Shown here piece after piece: positions 1 through 7,600 of a stretch of DNA of 64,000 nt. The position numbers were made by a program, and so were the translations under genes. The stretch lies in NCBI GenBank assembly GCA_030141605.1, contig JAQGDQ010000050.1, positions 11,971-75,970 on the forward strand, in the 5' to 3' direction. Position 1 is the first letter of the stretch. Each line of letters begins with the position of its first letter. The notes under the pieces are model-generated. The model did no database searches and was not told where the DNA came from. It was given only the letters and a program-made list of their open reading frames with translations. Source of the DNA: Tubiluchus corallicola. Lineage: Eukaryota; Priapulida; Priapulimorpha; Priapulimorphida; Tubiluchidae.

Positions 1-12
1 ACATAGAATAAA

Positions 13-174
13 ATGACTTACGAAAGGCATCTCAATTCTCCTCTTAGTTTGGAGTTTGAGAATGCCTTCATATCTGACGTGTATCATAAAACACCACAGA
101 ATACCATTGGGAATAACCAATCCTCGGAACGTACCCGAAGAATGACAGGCTGCCGAGTGACAACACCCAGTTGA
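13..174 (+). CDS. Short ORF upstream of and overlapping the viral RdRp frame
   Basis: A 53-codon reading frame opens at an ATG and closes with TGA at 172. It overlaps the RdRp frame, which is open from 117, and lies in a different phase. The two frames could be one viral coding region split by a single indel, or two overlapping viral ORFs. I see no heptanucleotide slippery site of the X XXY YYZ type in the overlap, so programmed frameshifting is not supported. The product is not recognised. The left edge of the window may cut further viral sequence. Confidence 0.3.
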   Translation: MTYERHLNSPLSLEFENAFISDVYHKTPQNTIGNNQSSERTRRMTGCRVTTPS

Positions 175-1862
175 GCGCCGCTTCGTATGGCTTTGCGAAG
201 CGGTGTTTCAGCTGGGGTGTGGAAAATTCAACAGTTGTCCAGGTAAGCAAGAGGAGAGATAAGGTCCTCGAAAGTATCAAAACGAGAGTGGACCGACCAA
301 TCTATCCTGCACTCCGAGACGAGACAAAAGGCGAACTGCGGCAGGTGATGTGGCACATAAGAAATAAGACCAAGATAAAGTTGGAGCCATTCACCTATGA
401 GGAAATGCTCAAGGTAGTGAACAAGAAAGGAGCTGCAGGACTGTTTGACGACTGGGGTGATATGGAGCAATGTCTCGCCGACCCCACCACACGACCAAGG
501 GTTGAAGAAATAATCGCCTGCTTGAGAGCCGGAATCAATGTGCCGGAATATTACGTGACTGTCAACAACAAGGTTGAGAGCAAAGTAAGCGAAAAGACGA
601 CTCCACGATTGATATCGTACTTCTCGTGCATTGCGAGAATCATGGACTGGATGATCTTCGGCCCGTTCGTGAAACAACACTACACACAAGGGAAAACGTT
701 TAAACACGCAACATCAGGAACACCCTTGTGTGACGTTGGCGATTTGATTGCAACCCACTGGCAGAAATGGAAAGATCAAGGAGACCCTGTAGCTGGCATG
801 GGGGATGCCTCAAAGTGGGACCACTCTTTGTATCCTGAGCTTTTTGCAATGGAATGTGAGTTCGTAACATCATTCTACGAACCAGAGTGGTGGGAAGTAA
901 TCGCCAACATTTACGAACACGTCATTTGGTCACCATGCTTTACTAGGTTGGGATTCGTTTATTCACCGGTCGGCCATCGAATAACTGGTTGGATCTTCAC
1001 CTGGATGAATTCCTTCCTGAACAGTATGTTGCATGAGTGGGCCTGGAAGAAAACACTCGGGATCAAAATGACGGACGACTTAGACAACCATCTTTCCATG
1101 TTGATCGACGGCGATGACAACGTACATATCGGGACCAGCAAAGTCGTCAATGCCATCAACATGAAGAAACTGACATTCTGGATGAAGTCGGTTAACATCA
1201 CAATTCGTTCCAAAGAACAGGACGGATACCGACTTACCACGGACCCAAGAGACATCGACTACCTGTCTCATTATTATTCTCCGGTCTACTTAGCATGCAC
1301 GCCAGAGGATCCAGGCGCATGCCCCCCTTCTTACAACCATGGGATAATGAAGGGTTGGTGGAGAGTGAAGTGGTTGCCCAATAGACCACTCGACGAGGTC
1401 CTGGGGAAGATGTCATACACAATGAAGGCATCTGCGTCCAGAAACACACCAATGCTCGCACGGCAGGCGCTGGAAGGAAAGCAACTGACCGCGATAGAAA
1501 ATATGTATCTGACATTCTGGATGAAGTCGGTTAACATCACAATTCGTTCCAAAGAACAGGACGGATACCGACTTACCACGGACCCAAGAGACATCGACTA
1601 CCTGTCTCATTATTATTCTCCGGTCTACTTAGCATGCACGCCAGAGGATCCAGGCGCATGCCCCCCTTCTTACAACCATGGGATAATGAAGGGTTGGTGG
1701 AGAGTGAAGTGGTTGCCCAATAGACCACTCGACGAGGTCCTGGGGAAGATGTCATACACAATGAAGGCATCTGCGTCCAGAAACACACCAATGCTCGCAC
1801 GGCAGGCGCTGGAAGGAAAGCAAATGACCGCGAATGAGTTCATAACTCATCATGAACGTTAG
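117..1862 (+). CDS. Endogenous RdRp fragment of a positive-strand RNA virus (flavi/tombus-like)
   Basis: The frame is open from 117 (stop just upstream at 114) to TAG at 1860, about 580 codons; no ATG fits the N-terminus, so it is treated as a fragment. RdRp motifs appear in the right order: a PRLI-type motif F near 600, motif A (GDASKWDHS) near 805, motif B (GHRITG...NSFLNSML) near 975-1025, motif C (DGDDN) near 1106, and a downstream LSHYYSP motif. This pattern fits Kitrinoviricota flavi/tombus-like polymerases that copy viral RNA. The C-terminal third is tandemly duplicated in frame. There is no internal stop, unusual for an old EVE, so it is either young or maintained. A second viral ORF starts 53 nt downstream, which argues against a single-polyprotein flavivirus. 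Exact family not determined. Confidence 0.8.
   Translation, partial: PILGTYPKNDRLPSDNTQLSAASYGFAKRCFSWGVENSTVVQVSKRRDKVLESIKTRVDRPIYPALRDETKGELRQVMWHIRNKTKIKLEPFTYEEMLKVVNKKGAAGLFDDWGDMEQCLADPTTRPRVEEIIACLRAGINVPEYYVTVNNKVESKVSEKTTPRLISYFSCIARIMDWMIFGPFVKQHYTQGKTFKHATSGTPLCDVGDLIATHWQKWKDQGDPVAGMGDASKWDHSLYPELFAMECEFVTSFYEPEWWEVIANIYEHVIWSPCFTRLGFVYSPVGHRITGWIFTWMNSFLNSMLHEWAWKKTLGIKMTDDLDNHLSMLIDGDDNVHIGTSKVVNAINMKKLTFWMKSVNITIRSKEQDGYRLTTDPRDIDYLSHYYSPVYLACTPEDPGACPPSYNHGIMKGWWRVKWLPNRPLDEVLGKMSYTMKASASRNTPMLARQALEGKQLTAIENMYLTFWMKSVNITIRSKEQDGYRLTTDPRDIDYLSHYYSPVYLACTPEDPGACPPSYNHGIMKGWWRVKWLPNRPLDEVLGKMSYTMKASASRNTPMLARQALEGKQMTANEFITHHER
1170..1835 (+). repeat. In-frame 339-bp tandem duplication inside the RdRp ORF
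   Basis: The block beginning CTGACATTCTGG at 1170 recurs at 1509. The shift is 339 bp, exactly 113 codons, so the frame is kept. The copies look identical over about 312 bp (1170-1484 and 1509-1823) and a short match continues after a small difference. The duplicated part follows the GDD motif and covers the LSHYYSP motif and the polymerase C-terminal region. Identity of the copies means the duplication is recent, or that it is an assembly artefact. Confidence 0.95.
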
Positions 1863-1915
1863 AATTCAGATCAATTTGTTCAGAAAAATAGAGTTAAACG
1901 TGTTCAGTATCAACC

Positions 1916-2041
1916 ATGGATATTGAAAACAAAGAATTGAAGAGATTGATAGAAAATCCAAGGTTTGAGAAAAATCCTCCAGAACTTGAGGTCTCAGATT
2001 GGAACCCCAAGGATATGCCCAAGTTTCTACAAAATTTAAAG
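1916..2041 (+). CDS. Start of a second viral ORF, fused to BEL integrase sequence
   Basis: An ATG 53 nt after the RdRp stop opens a frame whose first 42 codons (charged, rich in K, E, N and P) match nothing else in the window. From 2042 the same frame reads into a BEL/Pao integrase fragment, making a 139-aa chimeric ORF that ends at 2335. The position suggests the N-terminus of the ORF after the polymerase, such as a capsid gene expressed from a subgenomic RNA, but the product is not recognised. The switch to BEL sequence marks the end of viral sequence. Confidence 0.5.
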
Positions 2042-2320
2042 CTCACACAAGGCACGTCTAGGCCCATTCTCTTACCTAAAAACAATCAGTTTACAGTTCT
2101 GTTGGTAGAACATGTACACAAACTAAACCTTCATGTCGGCGTATCGCAGACCTTAGCATTATTACGTAAAGAGTTTTGGGTTTCTTCTGGGAGGGAACTG
2201 GTCAAGAAAACTTTAAATAAGTGCCGTACTTGTCGGAAAATGGAAGGTGGAGCCTATAAGTTACCACCAATGCCAGAATTACCTCCAGAAAGAGTCCAAG
2301 AATCTAATCCCTTTACACAC
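2042..2320 (+). mobile_element. BEL/Pao integrase fragment joining two viral sequences
   Basis: About 275 bp almost identical to 9058-9336 of the full BEL element downstream (one visible difference, CTTCTG for CCTCTG). It encodes the zinc-binding HHCC part of integrase (H-x3-H and C-x2-C, ending near FTH). The left side is joined to the positive-strand virus ORF. The right side ends in TTTACACAC, where the last four bases ACAC are also the first bases of the bunyaviral terminus ACACAAAG. It is in the same orientation as both viral genes, as expected of one chimeric cDNA. Confidence 0.9.
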
Positions 2321-2370
2321 AAAGACGCTCATTAACATTTTGAAACAAAGGAATAGGATATTGATAAGTC
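2317..2370 (+). promoter_or_regulatory. Bunyavirus 5' terminal sequence and N leader
   Basis: The sequence starts ACACAAAGACGCTC, the conserved terminal octamer ACACAAAG of phenuiviruses, followed by an untranslated leader of about 46 nt before the nucleoprotein ATG. The same leader occurs at 18969-19022, again starting exactly at ACACAAAG. In the virus this end carries replication and transcription signals; here it marks where the cDNA copy reached the end of its RNA template. Confidence 0.85.
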
Positions 2371-3276
2371 ATGTCCCAGCAGCAGAAGAAAACAACCAGC
2401 GAGCAAGACGTTCAGAGATTCATCCTGGCATCCTTAGAAGACGTTAATATAGAAGATCTGAAGAAGGATGCCAAAGACATGATGGAGTTAGTAAAATTCC
2501 AGGGCTTTGATCCTGTGGAGACTGCACGTCAAGTCTTGGAATATAGTGACTGGGGTACTGGTGATGCCCCAATGTCAGATGCCTTGAAGGATGTATCCAA
2601 GATGATAGCCCTATTCCAAGCGAGAGGATCTAAAATTGTCAATAAGTCTGGACAAAACTTTAGAATGAGTGCAGATGGGGTTACTAGAGTTACTAACCTT
2701 ATATCAAAATATCACATCGTGGCATCAGGAGGAGGACAACATGCAAAAGTCCTAACCCTACCAAGGATAGCTTTAGCTTTCCCTTACATCACATGTCAAA
2801 ACTCTTACACTCTTCTTCCCGAGTCTGATACTCTCAGGCAACTCACTTGCACCGCACCAGTCAAACAGACAGCCTTTGCCAGTTTGATACCCAATGATAT
2901 TGAGAATGAAGCAGATTCCACTAGGAGCATGGTGACCACATTAATGTATGCCCATGCATATTGCATGTATGAATTAGGGAAGATCATTGGGGGAAATAAG
3001 AAACTCAGCCAAAGGCAAAGAGTGGATGAGGTGATAAAGTTCATGAATGCAGGAATGAATAGTACAATGATCAAAAAAGAAACCAGGTTCCTAAAGCTAA
3101 TAAGCCTTGGTTTAATAAATCAGACTCGCAATGAATGGGGGCAAAACTCAACTCCTAAAATGCTGATTTATTATGCTTCTATGTGGGAACATGTAAGAGC
3201 TGAGAGACCAGACAGTGCAAGGCCCAAGCATCCACAGGAAGATAAAGATAAAGCAGGACCTTCCCAGTCAACGTAA
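2371..3276 (+). CDS. Endogenous phenuivirus-like nucleoprotein (complete ORF)
   Basis: A complete 301-aa ORF from ATG 2371 to TAA 3274. It resembles the tenuivirus/phlebovirus nucleocapsid family (Tenui_N): a 'FQGFDP' segment near residue 48, a DALKDVSKMI...RGSK stretch, then LTLPRIALAFP in the middle. The family protein encapsidates genomic RNA. Usual phlebovirus N is near 245 aa, so this one is longer, with a charged C-terminal tail. The first ATG after the viral leader was taken as the start. No stop or frameshift is visible. A second copy (19023) lacks the C-terminal half. It follows a BEL fragment and precedes the 316-bp block with bunyaviral ends. Confidence 0.85.
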   Translation: MSQQQKKTTSEQDVQRFILASLEDVNIEDLKKDAKDMMELVKFQGFDPVETARQVLEYSDWGTGDAPMSDALKDVSKMIALFQARGSKIVNKSGQNFRMSADGVTRVTNLISKYHIVASGGGQHAKVLTLPRIALAFPYITCQNSYTLLPESDTLRQLTCTAPVKQTAFASLIPNDIENEADSTRSMVTTLMYAHAYCMYELGKIIGGNKKLSQRQRVDEVIKFMNAGMNSTMIKKETRFLKLISLGLINQTRNEWGQNSTPKMLIYYASMWEHVRAERPDSARPKHPQEDKDKAGPSQST

Positions 3277-3286
3277 GCATTCTTAC

Positions 3287-3602
3287 ACACAAAGACCGCT
3301 CATTAATAAACAACTAAAAAGTAAATACAGATAGCTTATACCATTTGTCTGACTAAATAAATCAACATGTACACACCTAATATTTACAGTGAGTTTCTTA
3401 AAATGTTAGGGTCTCCACTAACCTCTAGACTCACAAGAGCTAACATTTTCTGATTATTACAACATCATCATTAATATAATGTATGAATAAGCAAATAAAC
3501 TTTACTAAATAAATACATATAGGATATATTATATATCTCTAACTAGCACCATTATAATTACATAATATTGATTTAGTGTTTATCAATAAGCGGTTTTTGT
3601 GT
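3287..3602 (+). other. Bunyavirus-type mini-segment with complementary termini (defective-genome-like)
   Basis: The block begins ACACAAAGACCGCTC and ends TAAGCGGTTTTTGTGT. The first 25 bases and the reverse complement of the last 25 match at 22 positions; the three differences are transitions (G-U compatible). This is the panhandle arrangement of a bunyavirus segment with both ends present. Only 316 bp separate the outer ends, and the AT-rich interior has no long ORF; the longest start is an ATG at 3367 with 28 codons. A real segment would be over 1 kb, so this looks like an internally deleted genome copied into DNA. Which segment it came from cannot be told. Confidence 0.75.
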
Positions 3603-3620
3603 CCCTTATATGTTTACTGA

Positions 3621-4069
3621 GTTACTGAGGTGGTTCGTCATGCCAAACAAGGATCAAAAGCCCGACGGAAGTATCCCAGCTAGTGCTAGAGACTTAGGCT
3701 ACATTAAACAAGCACGAACCAAGGCAAGGAAAAGCCTGCAAGAGGAAATCAGAGCTGCTAAAGTTCGTACTAGTAATGGTAATATTCTGACTCGTTCTTT
3801 GAGTCAATTGTTTCCTATTGAGTGTCCTAGGTCAGTTGATGCGAGTGCAGCATCTAATGCGGCAGCACGTTTGGGTAAAATTTTGTGCGAGGGCTCAATG
3901 TGCTGATGCTGTGCAGGACAAGTGCCTTTTTCACCTGCACTCGCTTGTTGGAATTTTCTAACAAAATTGTTCTTATAGATCCATTGTTGTTATGCTCACG
4001 TATATTATATAATGATTGTTAGTTTGTTTTTTTCCAAATTGTCTTTTTCTTGTCTTTTTTCTGGGGGAG
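3621..4069 (+). mobile_element. Internally deleted, rearranged BEL/Pao copy
   Basis: Sequence matching the BEL gag start (3621-3747, near identical to 4611-4737) is joined directly to the end of pol (from 3748, matching 10209 onward), so about 5.5 kb is missing. After 3848 the sequence reverses: 3849-3945 is the reverse complement of the BEL C-terminal tail near 10303-10490. From 3946 it returns to the sense pre-LTR region (matching 10720) but lacks about 130 bp present at 10819-10951. It ends with the polypurine tract directly before the LTR at 4070. A 98-codon ORF from 3610 reads across the first junction. Confidence 0.85.
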
Positions 4070-4291
4070 TGTCGTGAAGTTTGGGCTTCACGATTCGCCC
4101 CCCAGAGAGAAGCCATTGAATTGAATTGATTTTACGTGTAACTGTAGAAAAGAAGTTAGGCAGTTGTTGAGTTGGTATGAAAGGGCAAACTAGCATATTG
4201 TGTTCGAAAAAAAAGGAATAAAGTTTAGCGTTACGACGGTGGTAAAAATTCTCGTCTTTTCGTTTTATTTGTTACAAAAGTCACCACGACA
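4070..4291 (+). repeat. BEL element 1, left LTR
   Basis: 222 bp from TGTCGTGAAG to CACCACGACA; the ends TGTCGTG and CACGACA are perfect inverted repeats. The polypurine tract CTGGGGGAG lies immediately upstream, inherited from the deleted copy, and a primer-binding-site-like TTGGTGCAAGG follows directly. It contains an AATAAA signal near 4217. It differs from the right LTR at about four positions. Confidence 0.9.
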
Positions 4292-4626
4292 ATTGGTGCA
4301 AGGAAACCCGGGAATACCAGGAACATTTAGATGCGCTTATTAGAAAGCATTTCAAGTGCAAAATAAAGACTATTTCGGCACATAAAAGTAAACGGGTGTC
4401 TACGTACGGTTTTACCTGGCTTCAAGCTTTTGACTTGCAACGTTTGTTAGCGAAATCTGTTTGGACTATGAACGATAATGAACATAATCTCGTATTATTG
4501 AGCTCCTTTGAAGATGATCGTAACTGTCAAGTTTCGAAAAGACTGTGCGGAGTCAACAATGAACTATTTTTGTTGCTGAAACCTGTTGATTAACATCGAA
4601 CTTTGACTTTACTGAGGTGGTTCGTC
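4292..4626 (+). mobile_element. BEL element 1 leader
   Basis: 335 bp between the left LTR and the gag-pol ATG. The primer-binding-site-like segment begins at the LTR edge. The rest is an untranslated leader; a 65-codon open stretch at 4396-4593 shows no recognisable product and is probably chance. Confidence 0.6.
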
Positions 4627-7600
4627 ATGCCAAACAAGGATCAAATGCCCGACGGAAGTATCCCAGCTAGTGCTAGAGACTTGGGCTACATTAAACAAGC
4701 ACGAACCAAGGCAAGGAAAAGCCTGCAAGAGGAAATCGAGCTAGCTAACGAATTGGTGTCAAGAGATGAGTCAACGATTGGTGACATTTCAAACTATCTG
4801 CAGCGTGTCAAGATGTGCAAACATACTCTCCAGAATCGTTTGGCAAAGCTGGAAGATCTCACATTAAAGTTCTCGGAGCGTGGTATGACAGCTGAGGCAG
4901 ACGAAGCAACAATTAAAGCAGCAGACCAGTACTTGGAGGAAGATAACGAATTCCTTGGCACGGTATCTCAAGTTACCTTTTTGTTAGATGAATGTATTAC
5001 TAAGTTTTCTGTAAAAAATGTTAAAAGGGATTTAACTGATGAGTTTCACACTGTTTCTGAGATACCTCATAGTCGTGCAGTTGATAAAAAACCTACTGTT
5101 GTTCATGCGGCTGCGTCCGCATCTCAATTTACTGATAATGACTCACCTGTTGCTCCGCCCCGTCGCAAGAGAAATACTAGTCTTGCCCCCATCACGCTAC
5201 CTAGTAGTAACCTTGTACAGTCACGCAGTTATGTTAAACTGCCAAAATTCGAACTGAAATCATTTTCTGGGCAGATTTTAGAATGGCGTGAATTTTGGGA
5301 TGCGTTCAAAACTATGGTTCATGATCACCCAGATTTAGAAAATATTCAAAAATTTCAGTATTTGAAGAGCAAGCTTACAGGTCCTGCTCTTAGTGCAGTA
5401 GAAGGTTTTTCACTCAGTAATGAAAACTATTTGCAAGCGTTAGATGTTTTAAGAAGCCGTTTTGGCAAAGAACAAAGCATTATTAATGTACATTATAAAG
5501 CTTTGGCACATCTTGAAAAATCCGGAGAAAATGCTAAAAGTCTTAGGAAATTTCAAGATAGTCTTGAGTTGCACTTGCGAAGTTTGGAGGCAGTGGGTGA
5601 ATGCGTGGACAGCCGTGTTATTATCCCATTAGTATTAGAAAAATTACCACGTTCAGTAGTGCAACAAATGCGCATTACAATGGACCCTGATAGCGCTTGG
5701 TCAGTTTCAGATATAAGACAACGTCTTAATCGCCACATTTATACTTTAGAAGCGGTTGAAAATGAAACAGCTGCCTCCAGCTTTCAGCAACCATTCTCTA
5801 AGGCTAATGAGAGATTTCCTAAGAAGTTTGTAAGTGCATCAAGGCACGAAACTGTTCTTGGAGCTTCTGATAAGCAAAGCTCCGCCCACACGCCACAACG
5901 TAAAAACGTTAGCGCACATTCTGATTATCCAGCACGCAATTGTATTTTTTGTAAAGGCCCACATTGGGCAGATCAGTGTGGCAATTTTGCTACAGCTAGA
6001 GAGAGAAAGAGACTTCTGAAAAATCGTTGTTTTATTTGTCTAAGAGAAAATCATCAAGCTCACCAATGTAGATCAGGCAGAAGCTGTTATTTCTGCCATA
6101 AAAATACTCATCACCGTAGTTTGTGCACAGAGCAATTTCCAGATAAAAATCGAGAAGCAACACTAGCTTGTTCACCCAGTTTAAGTTTGTATTCTAGTAA
6201 TGAACAGGTTGTCATGCAAACAGCACTCGTTCGTGTTAGTCATCCTGTTTCTCACAAGACTATTACAATTCGAGCCTACCTTGATTGTGGTTCTCAGTCC
6301 AGCTATATTAGTGCTAGGCTGGCTAATTTGCTGAATGTTCCTAAGGGCACTTCTGAAGTGCTTCAAGTAGCTACATTTGCAAGTAAAAATGTTAGGCAAA
6401 TTTCTTGCTATCCTGCAAATATTGGTTTGCATACGCGCGATGGGCGTGTGTTAAATATGACCCTACGTGTGATTCCAGAAATATCGCTTAAAACTAAACG
6501 CGAGGCCCTCCCACACAGTTTAATTAATAAGCTGTACAAGAGATTCGGCTATGATTTGGCTGACAGTTTCCCAACCCACGTGGCTGAATCTTCTATTGAC
6601 TTTTTGATCGGTAATGATTACTATTTGTCACTTTTAGAGCCTCAGAAATTCCAGGTAGGGCCTGATTTGTTTTTGTTTGGATCGAAAATAGGTTTAATTC
6701 TCGGTGGATTCTTGAACAGGAAACCCAGTTCGAATGTCGACAAATCTCGAGTGTCTGGCTTCTTGTGCATACAGCCTGGGTTAAATACTCACGGATTAAA
6801 TTTAGAATATGAACAAGAAAAATTTGAACATTGCAGTATTACTGAACGCGCGTTTTCATGCCTAGATTCTGATTCAAGTTTTACGTGTGTAAAGCAAGAT
6901 TTTGATACTAATTTTGCACTTGAACGATTTTGGGACCTTGAAAGTCTAGGCATTCGTGAATCACCGTCACGGACTCAAGACGCTCAAGACGACGTAGCGC
7001 TAGATTTATTTAATAAATCAATCAAATTTGAAGACGGACGCTACAATGTATCTTGGCCCTGGCGACAAAATAAGCAGGCCTTACCCGACAATTATCATAT
7101 TGCTGTGAGCAGATTAAATTCTTGCTTAAAACGGCTTCGCAAACAGCCTGGGATATTGGCTAAATACGACCAAGTAATTAATGAACAACTCGAGAAGGGA
7201 ATCGTTGAAGTTGTGAGTCCAGAGTCTCCCGAAGGTCCTATTAAACACTATATTCCCCATCATTGTATTGTCACACCTGAGAAAAGCACAAAATTACGAA
7301 TTGTGTACAATGCTTCATGTAAAGCAAACAAAAACAGTCCTTCACTCAATGAGTGCCTATACAGGGGACCATTGCTACTTCCTGATTTATGCGGCTTGTT
7401 GTTGCGGTTTCGCTTACATTTAATAGGCATTGTAAGCGACATAGAAAAAGCGTTTTTAAACGTAGGCCTAAATTACGAAGATAGGGATGTCACGAGATTT
7501 CTGTGGGTAAAAAATGTCAGCAAACCCCCTTCGGATCCTGGTAATTTGCAAATATTTCGCTTCTGTCGAGTCATTTTTGGAGCTATTAGTAGCCCATTTT

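Noticed and set aside
60..175. Programmed -1 frameshift site between the upstream frame and the RdRp
   Set aside because: No X XXY YYZ heptamer in the overlap could be found.
117..1862. Naming the RdRp as flavivirus or pestivirus NS5
   Set aside because: Motifs fit broadly, but a stop and a new ORF follow; family cannot be set by eye.
3946..4069. TGTTGGAATTTTC as the start of the BEL LTR
   Set aside because: It is shared by both BEL ends, but TGTCGTG at 4070/10978 is preceded by a polypurine tract and is the inverted match of the CACGACA end, so the LTR starts there; the earlier part is pre-LTR sequence.
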